Shown here: positions 20,653 through 31,982 of the stretch, piece by piece
How the letters are laid out: each line of letters starts with the position of its first letter
How positions within the stretch are numbered: position 1 is the stretch's first letter
From: Perkinsus olseni
Taxonomy: Eukaryota > Perkinsozoa > Perkinsida > Perkinsidae
DNA length: 41,906 bases
Direction: 5' to 3'
NCBI GenBank assembly: GCA_013115135.1
Contig: JABANP010000464.1
Location: forward strand, 1-41,906
Position numbers and translations under genes: made by a program
The notes under the pieces: generated by a model
Databases searched by the model: none
What the model was told of the DNA's origin: nothing
What the model saw: only the letters and a program-made list of their open reading frames with translations

Positions 20653-20829
20653 TTGCATAACGGTTTGGGTCGGTCGGAAGGGTCCGGGAATTTTCGCGCG
20701 CCCATAATATAACAATGGATGATGAAACGGTTCTGAAACGGTGTCAATCGATTTTCACTCTCATTATCAGTACACCTTTCAAAGATCATTGATAAACTCT
20801 CCTTATTGAGCAAGTTACCTCAAAAAAGG
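20653..20829 (-). repeat. Right terminal inverted repeat of the mariner element, truncated
   Basis: Reverse complement of 19301-19479 with almost no differences. It has the inner direct repeat (20653-20668) but stops at AAAAAAGG before the host TA, so the outer direct repeat and the true tip are missing. Confidence 0.8.
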
Positions 20830-21043
20830 TATCAGCACCTTCATTGAGGCGCAGGGCACGAGCAGTTACCGATTTGTTATCCCCGACAAGCGCCTCGAAA
20901 GTGAGTGTTAGGGAACGAGACGCCACAAGAGCTCGTACTCTGTGGGACGCCGTAGACAGTGAGTATTCTCCAATGAACTGAGCACTCGTATTTACCAGAA
21001 TGAGAGCGGCGGTGATGAACCAAGTAGCGACGGGTTTTGCCAT

Positions 21044-21690
21044 TGAGAGGGTAAAGTGGATGTATGAAAATGAGCGTCTGAAAATTAAGGAGCGCTCAAG
21101 AGCAGATGAAGCATACCGGTTTCGTTATGCCTCGGAGGAAGCTAAGAAAAAGGGCGTGAAGAATGCGGTGGACCACAAGACGCGAGTCTCAATGTCGACC
21201 CACAGAGCGCCATAAACTTGCTAGTGAGAGAAAAGTAACAATTGTGATTCATAGCGCTGTGCACGCATGCGCACCACTCGGCGAAATTGGTTTAATCCAA
21301 GCAACAGTTGCTATTCCGAGCATTGTCCGCTAAGCCAAGCACTCTTTGTTATTCCAAGCACCCATTTTCTGCTTGAGATAGCAACTCTGTACTGCCAAGC
21401 ATCTGGGCCGAATAATCAAATCACGGTCACACGATAAGTACAGGTTATGTCATTTCTCTATACAGAATAGTAGCTCTCACCTGCATTCCTGACCCATTTC
21501 ATCAACACTAACTTTCATAGTTCATACCGAAACTGTATTCCTGTAACGGAAATCCCGCTTAACCAGCGAGCCGTAAGTGCTTCCCCGCCGGTTCAACTCA
21601 GTTTCCACACAGTATGGGGAGTTATGAAACACTTCTTATCTTTACGACAATTCATCTTCATGTAAGCCACACTTAGACTAAGCGACGTAG
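21044..21690. other. No supported gene
   Basis: Lies between the 5' end of the interrupted gene and the 3' end of the MULE gene. Contains loose repeats of 'ttccaagca' (21297-21400). I could not find a MULE terminal inverted repeat here by eye. Confidence 0.4.
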
Positions 21691-21698
21691 TCGCTTAC

Positions 21699-24600
21699 CT
21701 ACCATTCTGGAACCACCGGCCACTCGATACCTGAAACCAGGACCGTACTATGAACGAGGCGTGCAATTTCTGCCATACTCTGGCCTCCAGAAGAGTCCGA
21801 GTCACCGTCTCTCTTCTTCTGCCATTCTTCGCTAGGAATGGATGTTTTTCCGAGTACCGATTGTGAAGAACTGCGGCTCGAGCCACCTTCTCGGCTTGCA
21901 ACAGCTTCCTCTGGGACGCGGTTCTCCCCACGGAGGCTGCCTTCTCTGCTGCCTCTTTGCCAGTTGCTGTCATCAAGGTCTACTGGTAGACCTGAAGCCA
22001 TGATACAGCATTGCGAAATGCGGCACGAAGATGCTACAAGTTGGCATTCAAATTTCTTGTGTCACACCAAAATTTATCGCGTTACCTTCAAGCAGGGACT
22101 CTCCATCATCGACGACGACAGTATCGTGCCCACTGGTCGAGTATGAAATAACCGTCTCATTATCGTCCGAGCCGGGTCTCCCTGCAAATGAAGCACAAAG
22201 CTCAAAGTCAGCATTGTTGCCAAGAATTTGTTGGGGCGAATGAGGCTGAACCTCGTGAACAATGTTACGATCAGCTAGAGACCAGTCTTACTCGTGGCAC
22301 CAATGCTAGATTCCGAGTCTACTCCATCACTATCACCTCCTTGTTCGGCCCGTCTGCGGCCCACGGGAGCAGGAACTGTGTAAGAAGAGATATCCACCCG
22401 AGCGGAGCTGAACTCTATGATACCTACCTGGACGTGGTGCCGAAACAGCAGAGTGGAAACGACCCAGAGCACCAACCCTTCGTCTTGTTGAACGTCCCCT
22501 CCGAACCGTGGGAAGTTGCCTACTCTCTGGATGGTACCTGAGTAGAGACTTTACAGGCATCGCCCTGGGTTTACTTGCTTACGGGTCTTGAGTGCCGACG
22601 AGTACTTCAACTGCGTAGCCGTGTGAGCACGTCCCCCAGTCACGTGAACTCTTACACGTACACGACACTCCAGCAGGTTCGCCACTCAGCAATTCACAAC
22701 TATTAGGATCTTCAAGGGTGATGAGATTGTAGCTGAAATATGTGCGCATCAGGCTGTCCAGGGTCGGAGCACCATCTGACATATCAGATACTTGAATGTT
22801 CGAGTATTCCAGGTCTACACCGCATGAGCCGAAAGCCGTTTGGATCGGCAACGCTTACCAGCCGGAAAGTCGTCCAACAGAATGCCACTGAGGAACGCTT
22901 CAATTGTGCTTTCCTCATCAAGATCGCTTGGCGCGCGTAGGCTCTTGACAGTGAAAAATCTTGTGTTCACATCTTCCTCTAGTAGCTCACCCACCATGTC
23001 TGTAACCTGTTATCAAATAAGATTATTTAACCTCGAGTTATCCATGAAATCCATCCTATAACGAGACTACCTCCATTACGGCGTCGTTGGCCACCAAGCT
23101 CGTTCCCCGGACTCGCATCGTTTCCTTGTATTCGATGCGATTTATGACTTCAGGTCTCCTTACGAAATGCTGTGGGCTTGACCCTCTTAGCGAATTAACC
23201 ATCTACGGAGAAGCATGTCCCCAGTCGAGTTTATAGCGACTCAACCGCAAGTGTGATGCGACTAAGTTGCTCAGGCGAAGTCTGTTGACGGAAACAGAGT
23301 ATCCCACTTCTAGGCTAGGAGCCCTAGCTCGTACCTGCTTTAGTCTAGCAGCAAGAAAGGGCATCTGGAGACGGTTGCTGCCGAATATTCTACACTGCGT
23401 CCGATGGAACGCCTCCACCACATTATTAAGCACCTGATATAATAATTAATTACAACATATCAAATAATTCTGTACCACCTGCGCACAGCGGAGACCATCG
23501 GCGGTAACCGCAATATTTGGATAGCCGTACCGCTCCACATCCAGTGTGTTTTCAAGGTATGTTGCGGCATCGTGATCAATTATCTCCACCTCTCTTATTA
23601 AGGCAGCGGAGAATATTTCATACAACTCATCCGTGGGGCATGCATGGAGGAAGAATTTGTGTTGCTTCACCTGCGTAAATAATAATTGAATAGCAATTCC
23701 AGCTACAAGATTCGCTACCAGATCATATGCGTTGCCCAGCCTCGATCTATTTTCCTTTATGTTTTTGGAGAGGTGGAAATAACAGCGGCCTACTATTCAT
23801 AGTTTCAACCGTCAGTCCGTGTCGATGGAGCGTGTAGACCTTACCGTTCCTCACTCCAGGCAGGTAGTCCTCGCACGCACGAATCGCGCCTTGATGAGCA
23901 TCGTGAAGGCACAAGTTCACGATATCGCTCAGCTGGCGCGCATCATCCGTGAGCACTTTGACGAGTTTATCGAGTTCTGCCAGGAGATTGTGATACGTCT
24001 CGTAGCACTCTTCATCGCAGAGTGCTAACATGAAGGGAACGAAGGTGTGATGAGCCTCGTTCCGACGATTGTACCTTGCGAAATCGAGGAAGGAGAAATA
24101 CGAAATCAAAACTAATTACTCTGGTTCACCGGGACTGGCTGTCAGCCCGAGGCCCAATGGAGGTGGTTATCCACTTACCATACGCGGGTTGTTCCAATCC
24201 AAGCGACTTTAAGACTGCCACGGATAATTTTGTTCTGCGCATCCATGTACAAAGGGAATCCCGACGGACAACTTCGGATAAACCAGTATAGTGACGAGAT
24301 CATACCTGAGGTGAAAAAGGCCCTCTTTGAAAAGAGTACCTTTAATGTTGGAGACTGGCTATGCTCACTTGCTCCTCCAACGATGCATGCAAAATGTTCA
24401 TCACCCCAGAATCCGTGATGATACACGAACTCATTGGGCACCTCCCTATCATCCTTGATCATGTCGATCATGGCTTGAGTCAGCTTGTTGTCACCTAGGG
24501 CGTTCTCTAATTCGTAGTAGTTATTGGTCAGTTGGGCGCCTGCGATACGCCGGCGAGGCATTGAAGACATGATCTCTTGTATCTATGTAGTATGAGGATT

Positions 24601-25168
24601 GCTCTGCGAGGCATGAAAACTATAAATCTTAGACTCTCGTCCACGACGAAAGTGATTGCCGCTAATGGGGATCCCTTGTTAAGGCCATGCTTTGAGTCCT
24701 ACTCAGTGGATAGTACTCACCTTGATTCGGTTTATGCGGCCAGTGTCCGTGTAATAACGATGCTGCGCGACCATGGCGTTGTAGACCTGTGACGCAGTCG
24801 ACCCCTGAGCTGCTTGATCGAATATAAAACGCGTAATCTGTCTTGGATGTTGCTGCCTGTCTAAGTCGACTGGAACATTTCCATGGGCACCTAAGAGCTC
24901 TAGTCACATCCTCAACCGAAAAATCGAATTATTGCCGCTTACCGTGTTGGTAAACCCGCACTATGCTCCCTTCCCAGACCAGCTTGAATTTCTTATCACA
25001 CGCCAAATGGTCAGAACAATAGTAAACTCCCTGATTTCCCCGCTTATACTGGTTGTTTACGGGGAAAGGGAGGCGTAAGCGAACAAGTGCCTCCTCGAAT
25101 GCATCCTCCCTGTCAGGTGGGGCATCCTCAAGCGTGTGGACTAACGTCCACTGGAGAGGTGCTGGCAT
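21699..25168 (-). CDS. Mutator-like (MULE) transposase, 14-exon model, about 796 aa
   Basis: The modelled exons are 25168-24943, 24890-24721, 24582-24369, 24305-24179, 24074-23855, 23670-23479, 23433-23335, 23202-23071, 23006-22859, 22814-22583, 22537-22428, 22375-22337, 22274-22086 and 21991-21699. All introns are GT-AG, 44-184 nt, and the phases agree to the stop. Residues 51-78 form a C-x5-C...H-x2-H finger (FLYWCH/WRKY-like), with the last His joined by splicing. The catalytic candidates are D225 (LYMDAQNK), D304 (LHDAHQGAIRAC) and E390 (NNVVEAFHR). A SWIM finger (CTCKSSRDWGTCSH, C-x-C-x8-C-x-H) spans 561-574. After it come a basic stretch and an acidic Ser-rich tail of about 200 residues. 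The exon 5-6 junction and intron 7 are the least certain. No stop or frameshift was found, so it may be active or domesticated. Confidence 0.75.
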
Positions 25169-25199
25169 AATCAATTTCAATGTGAACTAGATAGTCAAA

Positions 25200-26320
25200 G
25201 GCACAGGTACTTTGTACAGTCAGTGGTACTCTGCGATGCAACAGGCTGTTGCCAACAGCACTTCCAGTGTGGAAGAACTTCGATTGATCACCGCATTTTG
25301 ACTTCTACCCCAGCCCCACTGGTCCAATGACGCATAATATGCGTCGCACATATCGGTTTCAATAGAATTTAGCGAAAAGACGTGGGTAGAATCTACCCGT
25401 TAGATAATATCTACTAGATATAACGAAGTTCCATCGCTGGAACTACCAACCTGGAAAAGTGTCCAGACTTGTAGACTCCTCGACGAGGAGTCCTCGTCGA
25501 CGTTTCGACGACATTAACATTAACGACCACAACGCAACAAACATGAAGAGCCACGAAACCCTGATATTGAAACTTTGGGGTGAAACGTTAATGCCTCATT
25601 CGCTCATAGGCCCTGCCTATCACATGAAAAAGCAAATTCTCTTACTGGGTCGCTCGGCCGCTGAATATCGGCCAGCAAATCTCATCTGATGCATTTCATC
25701 GAGATGCCGTTGTAGCTGCTGCTCCTTCAACCGCAGCCGGAGAAGATTTCTTCGGTTTCACCTTCGCACTGATAACCCCGTGTTCTGCAGTTCTCACCTG
25801 ATCATGGCAGATAACACACTGTCAATCGACATGACACAACACAGTGTGTTGAACACACCTCAACTCGCATATTCAAGCTTTCCTCCCCAGGCCTCAATTC
25901 CAACACCGCCCCTTTTTGTGGAAAAAGGATTCCCGAGCTGATGAGATCCTTCCCATGGTAAAGACTGATATCCTCCTGGTCAACAAAGGTACCGCCAGCT
26001 TGTACGCCAAATTTATCCGGTTGGCCTGTACTCTGAATGACGCGAGCTTGTAACTTCGGCTTTTTACTAGAAGTCTGAGGAAGACCGAAGATGGAACGGC
26101 AACTTACGTGTTAGTATATGATGAGTAACCGGAGAATCGAATACCTGAGCTGCTTGTTTCGAGCGATCGTCGCTCAAAAACCGTTTGCTGCACGATGATG
26201 ACTAAGAACCCGTTGCTGTACGACCCTAACGTTAACACAGAGGCTTCATGGGACTCAGAGAGTTCTGTTAGAGATGAGTAACACGAAGGAATCTCAACCA
26301 ACACAAGCGTCGAGAAATCT
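25200..26320. other. No supported gene
   Basis: Upstream of the MULE gene. Contains a short palindrome near 25477 (CTCCTCG/CGAGGAG). No terminal inverted repeat matching the 21.2-21.7 kb flank was seen. Confidence 0.4.
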
Positions 26321-26454
26321 CGCACCATGCCACAAATAGCCTACCTGCAACCGAGTAGATCTTCGCCCAGGCGTAGGGGAGGTGGTCCAGCCGTCTTTGA
26401 TGTTGCCTTGGCTCTAGGTTTAGGTCTAGCCTTCGTGCTCGTCCTCGCCTTCAC

Positions 26455-26915
26455 CAGAGGTCGGAATCGAGACCCGAGAACTCGAGATTCTCGTTCTCGT
26501 CTCGATCTCGAAGAGCTCCGAGACGAGATCGAGAAAATTTCTGAGGACTCGAGAACGAGACGAGATTTGGCAGAGTTCTCGAAAATCTCGTATCTGCCTG
26601 CATACTGTGGGTTGAATGTAATATGTCAGCCATGGATATCGAGGTACTGTAACATTCGGGATGGAGTTTCGTCGCTGGAACTCATGAACAGGCCCAAACC
26701 CGGAAGTTTCGTCTGTGAACGGTTTTTTTGATATAGAACGATCTTTTGGACTTCGGTGGCGAGTTATACGAAATGCAAGCTAGGTTGCACGGATAGCACA
26801 CCGACTTCGAGAATCGAGAACGAGATCGAGATCGCCGCCAAACTCTTCGAGACACAACGATCGAGAATGAACAACGCAAGCTCTATATCGAGACGAGACC
26901 GAGATGTCACGAACA
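26455..26915. repeat. CGAGA/TCTCG-rich low-complexity clusters
   Basis: Two clusters (26460-26590 and 26800-26910) are dense in 'tctcg', 'cgaga' and 'gatcgaga'. Both orientations occur, so the strands can fold on each other. The open frame at 26327-26731 runs through one cluster and is probably composition driven. Confidence 0.65.
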
Positions 26916-28268
26916 GGGTTTTTCCGCCCTCTGGCCTTCACGGACGCTCTACGTTGCGGATCCGCAGCGGCAAATGGTGACGCTTCAAAAGATGAAGCAT
27001 TGAAGAATTCCAACGGGTCGACCTCGGTTTCAGAACAGTCACCACTGGTTACCACTGGTGATTCGCCAGCCATTGTACGCGTAGGCAGCTCTCCTACTAG
27101 TTGTGAAGCACCCTGAAGCCAGCATAGACAATAGGAACTGAAGTTATATAATCAAAGTACATGTTTTAAAAGTTTGTTCATTCACAAATTTCGAATTTCG
27201 GGACCCGCAGTATAAACATCTCAACAGTACAATAACTTTTGAATTCGCTGCACCGTCCTGTAGTACATTAGCAGCTTTGAGCTCTGCGATTCGTGCGGTT
27301 AGAGCTTCGATTTGCAAAATCTGAGTCTCCTGAAAACACACTTTGTAGTCAAAAGTTCAAACTTGCGGAAAGACTGCCAGGCCGGAGTACCCGGATTTTT
27401 TTCATCTCACTCAAGTCTTCACGTAGCGCAATGACCTAGAAAGAAGACCACTTGTTGCTTGTGGACTACTCAGCAGGTAGTCGAATACCGTTCATACCTC
27501 AGCTGCTTGTAAGTCCAGCGATTTACTCTGTTCAGCCAAGTCCGCCTTGGCCTTATGGAGCCCTTCGGCTTGCTTCCGAAGCTCGTCAATCTGAGAGAGG
27601 GATTCTGCCCGCCGCCAGCCGAATTTGGAAGAGCCACCTCTGCATCAAGTTTTTCGGCGCGCTGCTTCAGCTCCACTGCTTTATTCTGGGCTTCCGTAGC
27701 GACCTCTCTGTGAGACTCGGCGTCTTGTGCTGCCTGTTGCCGAGCCTGTTTCTCTGCTTCGTGAGCCTCGAATTAATTGCGCATAACCTACGTTCGGCTG
27801 AGCCACGCTTACTTCACGAGTTCGCGTCAACTCAGCTCGTATTTTCTGATTTTCCTGTATAGTGCTGCGCTCTCTCTCGGCGATCTCGCTCACGGCACGC
27901 ACCTTGTCCGCTTTCTCTTTCTCACAAGCCTACGAGAATACGAGTGTGAACCCGAGTGATCGGTCGTCTCCCAACCTCGACGGCTTGAGCATGGTCTTTC
28001 TTTTCAACGTTGAGTTGAGCCTGAACTTCTTCCAGCTGCTTGCGGGTCTTTGAGATCGCCTTTTTCATAGCTTCGTACCTGGACAGGTTAGTCTTGAAAT
28101 CCTGATCGACGGAAGAGCAATTAGAAAGTACCTCATCTGGGTGGATTCCAAATCGGCATTGACGGCGGAGAGCCTTTCATGACTAACTGAGAGTTCTTCC
28201 CTCTTGTCCACACGATTCTCTGCCTTTGCTTTCATCAGTTCTGCCGTAGCTGCCTCGTACTCCTCCCT
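26780..28268 (-). CDS. Coiled-coil protein, 3' exons (5' part missing)
   Basis: Exons ending and starting at GT-AG sites are 28268-28132, 28078-27976, 27929-27813, 27766-27638, 27590-27498 and 27435-~27396, then from 27329 and from 27112. Each encodes a run of Glu/Lys/Ala/Gln heptads (KAISKTRKQLEEVQAQL, EIAERERSTIQENQK, ELKQRAEKLDAE, IDELRKQAEGLHKAKADLA). The last exon leaves the coil and has VDPLEFFNASSFEASPF with DPL and SPF-like motifs, then a basic end. Endocytic scaffolds such as Eps15 combine a coiled coil with a DPF-rich tail, but no EH domain is visible, so that link is weak. Upstream the frame reaches 28406 and then meets a minisatellite. The 5' end is lost or lies beyond it. Confidence 0.55.
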
Positions 28269-28535
28269 CTGAAAAGATTGCCTCAGATGACATCTGCCTC
28301 GTCTTCCTACATGGCGAGCGTCCATGCGTTTACGCCGTTCTGTTCGTTTGTTGCCCATTAAATGGCCGTGATAAACCGAACTACCCAAACCAACAAACGT
28401 GGCCAACTAAGATCGAAGAGGGCTTTCTCCGCGAAGAAGTCTAACCCACTGAAGAACACAGCACGGAGATCATGCATGGAGGAAACAACTGATACTTGTT
28501 GGCATCATGCATTGGGCGAAAAAAGACTGTGAACT

Positions 28536-29205
28536 CTTGGTCAGGTCACGGTGAACTCAAGGCCAACTCTCGATTTATCGAGGAAAGTCCAAGGTCCACG
28601 CGTTCCCAACTCAAGGCACGCCAGTTACATCAATGGACAGAATGAGACAGATTAACACTTGGTCAGGTCACGGTGAACTCAAGGCCAACTCTCGATTTAT
28701 CGAGGAAAGTCCAAGGTTCGCGCGTTCCCAACTCAAGGCATGCCAGTTACATCAATGGACAGAATGAGACAGATTAACACTTGGTCAGGTCACGGTGAAC
28801 TCAAGGCCAACTCTCGATTTATCGAGGAAAGTCCAAGGTCCACGCGTTCCCAACTCAAGGCATGCCAGTCACATCGAAGGACAGAATGAGACAGACTAAC
28901 ACTTGGTCAGGCTACGGTGAATCCAAGGACCCTCGATATAACGAGGAAAGTCCAAGGTCCACGCGTTCCCAACTCAAGGCATGCCAGTCACATCGAAGGA
29001 CAGAATGAGACAGATTAACACTTGGTCAGGTCACGGTGAATCCAAGGACTCTCGATATATCGAGGAAAGTCCAAGGTCCACGCGTTCCCAACTCAAGGCA
29101 TGCCAGTTACATCGAAGGACAGAATGAGACAGATTAACACTTGGAAAGGTCACAAGGAATACAAGACTAACTCTCAATACATCGAAAATAGCCCAAGGAA
29201 AAGTT
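28536..29205 (+). repeat. Minisatellite, about 5.5 units of 119-122 bp
   Basis: Units start CTTGGTCAGG at 28536, 28658, 28780, 28902 and 29021, and a diverged last unit starts at 29140. Each has a small palindrome (CTCGATTTATCGAG or CTCGATATATCGAG) and the block 'ccaaggtccacgcgttccc'. Units 4 and 5 differ from 1-3 by a short deletion after 'aaggac'. Confidence 0.95.
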
Positions 29206-30435
29206 GTCCTGGACACGCCCCCTTCACCAAGACTGGAAATCAGAGTGCACAAACCGGGTTTGTCAAACCCTGAGTAAAAGAATGCCACCCCTTGTACTAC
29301 CTGTATTGAACACTAAGTGCTCGGCGTCGCCGAGTTGGCGAAACTCCATCGTGATACCGTCCTAGACTCCAGACGAGTGGTACTAGGAAAGACGCCTAGG
29401 AAAGGGCATAGGCCAATGAACAAACGTGCGCGATCACGAGCGCACGCCATTTTGATCGATTGCACTACAGCGCAAGGTTTATCGTGACGACAATGTCATC
29501 AGGAGCCTCCTTGAGCCTTGTTGCCCCCTAAGTCACGCGGCGTGATGGTCAAGCTGTGACCTACGCAATAGGGTGTCTTGCGTGGATCACAGCGTCTCTT
29601 GAAGAGACGCTCCGTTAACCACACTCTGTCACATCTCCCCGTCACGTCACGGGCCAGGACTCACGGCTAACGGCCGGAGGCCCCGCTCTTTCTACGGATC
29701 CCTCGTTTCAAAGCAGCACAACTCTAGTTGTGTCATGACCGTCAAAGGCCGACCGCAGTCCAACACACTTACTTGTGAAATAGGCCCCAGGTAGGCTCTC
29801 TGAGTTTGGTTATGTCCTTCAAAAGGTCGTTGGATCTCTCATTTTGGCTCTTGCCTTGCTAAAACGAGTTGTGGCACACAACAACCGAGGGAGCGTGAGA
29901 GCAAATGGCCAAGGATGAAACTCTGCAGTAATTACCAGACATGACTCATGTCACATGAGCTGATAATACGAGCATAGCATTCACTCGGAATGCCCTCGTG
30001 TCGGGAGCGGCCACCGTTAGGTCTGAATGCTTCAGGCTGGTCCTCAGTGTGGCGCTTCCAAGAGACCTTCGCATCGGTAAGTTTTTCGTCAAATGGCACA
30101 CTCCGAACAATTCGAGGCATTACGTAATGTCAAACAATTCTGATTACCAGACTGGTAATACCAGTGGAAACTTGTTCCACCAAGTCGCACCGGCGACGCG
30201 ATATAGACCTTCGTAATTTTATGTACTACTACGGTGATAGTACTACCTGAGTTACTCTTGGATGGAGCTGCATAGGATCCCGTAAAACTAAATGGCAAAC
30301 TAGCGGAAATACTGAGACGCTGCAATATAGGACGTCCGAAACGTGACAGAATCCGTCAAATCCGCCCAGAGCGCTATATTACACAACGTCCATCATAAGT
30401 TATCATAACGGTAACTGGTAATGAATAACCAGCCA
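29206..30435. other. No supported gene
   Basis: Contains a perfect 21-nt palindrome at 29591-29611 (AGCGTCTCTT and its complement). Frames at 29932-30325 show no motif. A CATTTTGGCTC word at about 29840 was considered and rejected as a spliced-leader gene. Confidence 0.45.
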
Positions 30436-30794
30436 GCATGTACCTGCCAATCCCCCTGTTGAATCAATAGTTTGAATCCCGATTGAATCTTTCACACGAG
30501 GAACGAGTCAATATTCGAGCCGCCCACATTGAGCGAAGGCACATAGGACACTTGTATCCCGCAAAATAATCTTACGGAATCTTACTGACATTCCGCATCG
30601 AACTCGACACAGTATTCTTCAATGACTTTTTCAAGGATTTCTCGGTAGGCGTAGAAGCCGGTAGCCCTTACCGTCCTTATTTTCTGCTTCGCTCGCTTCG
30701 CTCGCGAAGCCGTCCTAGACTGTTTGTTCCTCGTGTGAAAGATTCAATCGGGATTCAAACTATTGATTCAACAGGGGGATTGGCAGGTACATGC
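30436..30794. mobile_element. MITE-like element, 359 bp with perfect 69-bp terminal inverted repeats
   Basis: 30436-30504 and 30726-30794 are exact reverse complements starting GCATGTACCTGCC. The 221-bp centre has no frame and contains a 'gcttcgctcg' inverted motif. I could not see a clear target-site duplication. Perfect repeats imply a recent insertion or strong selection. The parent family is unknown and its ends do not match the mariner element. Confidence 0.8.
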
Positions 30795-31982
30795 GTCGAC
30801 TGTCACTTCTCGACACTCGTAGAACTCGCGAAATTAGTTCACCTCCTCTGACGGGAGGATAGCTTTCAGATATACATCCACCGTTTCGTCCCTCCCTTCC
30901 ACTGTCGCTATGGAAGCCAGTCTGTGGCTGTCTATGGCGAACTATCTTGAAACGAATTCCTCATCAGTAATGTCACTGTGGAATGACTAGTGACGTTCTA
31001 TAAGTAAGTGTATAGACCCTCCGCCTTATTATCCACACAGTCACCGTGCTTCTTCTACCCGCAGGATTCCTGGTGGGATTTTATCCCATTGAGAGACTTC
31101 TTCAAAAGAAACAGCTTTGGCGTGACGTCGAGGCGAGGACAGCTCTGTCATCCGTTGACACAAAGCTAGGAGAATACAATCGAGGAGCTTAATGGGAAGT
31201 CTGAAGACATAATCTTCACTTAGGGCAACTTCTCTGATAACTTGGGGACTAATGCGAGCTAACGACGAGCCTAAGAGTCAGAGACCCATGGACTGCATAC
31301 TGTTGTCGACAGTTCCCTTTCAGGGACGGAGGGCGGAAAAGCCAGCCCAGGAGTATATTGTTCGCATTGCACGAAGTTGGGAGACAAGGGTGTGCGTGAC
31401 ATTTGCGGGCCACTAGTTTCGCTAGTAACCGATTCCAGTGGGATCGTGGAATCATTCCACCGTACAGTTTGAAGAGGGAGCTGTATTTGACGTGTTAGAG
31501 TAGCTGAAATTCCGTGCAGCAGGAGTCTGAATATATCCTCATACGTCGTCTTGAGTCTCAAGCGCGAATGTTGGACCGAGACCGGCCCATCAGATCAGAA
31601 ATTTGTAGAGCTTTCGACTGGTGTGCTTCGCCGAAAACCTCTTTGCTAGCTGCTCTCCCTTCTTGATAAGAAGTTCTTATCCGGGCCCCGGATTCCGGGG
31701 AACTAGCGGCTAGTCGCTAGCCTTCAGAATCTTTTCTGCCGCCCAGCTTCAATGTCCACAGTGATCCCGCGCTCACTCTCATGCATTACTTGGTGTGAGA
31801 GTATTCTCCCATTAGTAAGTGAACTTAACAGCAAATTAGTATTGTATACGAATGGACATTATCGTACCACAGAATACGCGCACTCCAATATGCATGCAAC
31901 GAACTCGTGGACAGCGGAGAACGATTGAAATCGGGATGACTTGAAAAAAGGTGCTGCTGAATCTTATTTCAGCTCTTGAACA
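30795..31982. other. No supported gene
   Basis: Minus-strand frames at 31249-31561 have no recognisable motif. Several short hairpins lie at 31677-31725 (GATAAGAA/TTCTTATC, then CCCGGATTCCGGG-type words). Confidence 0.4.

Larger units (their letters stand above)
19270..20829 (+). mobile_element. Tc1/mariner element, 1560 bp
   Basis: The left end starts TACAGTGCGAACC directly after a TA (19268-19269), and the right end stops just before a TA (20830-20831), the expected target duplication. Inverted repeats of about 178 bp cover 19301-19479 and 20653-20829. The left end has 31 further bases (19270-19300) that the right end lacks. The transposase gene lies between the repeats. The element sits in a secreted-protein gene on the other strand. 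Confidence 0.85.
18766..21043 (-). pseudogene. Secreted-protein gene interrupted by a mariner element
   Basis: Exon parts on the minus strand are 21043-20830, 19267-19134 and 19074-18766. The ATG at 21043 starts a signal peptide (MAKPVATWFITAALILVNTS). The transposon sits between codons of the GAD/VVY region; removing it plus one TA joins the frame exactly. A 59-nt intron (GTAACA...TTCAAG, 19133-19075) separates the last two exons in phase 0. The rebuilt product would be about 218 aa with a central ETFKGFINSGGSSIQ, a DGDTRRFEREFRELVDAGA segment and a Gly-rich RLGGGGDFGLGLF end. No family recognised. The insertion breaks it in this allele. Confidence 0.65.

Noticed and set aside
26327..26731. 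134-codon frame with a membrane-like stretch
   Set aside because: It runs through CGAGA-rich low-complexity DNA and the charged part is a direct product of that repeat.
28536..29205. rDNA or tRNA spacer array
   Set aside because: No tRNA, 5S or rRNA core sequence is seen in the units.
29836..29850. CATTTTGGCTC, similar to the core of the dinoflagellate/Perkinsus spliced leader
   Set aside because: Only about 11 bases match; the CCGTAGCC start and the CAAG end with a donor are absent.
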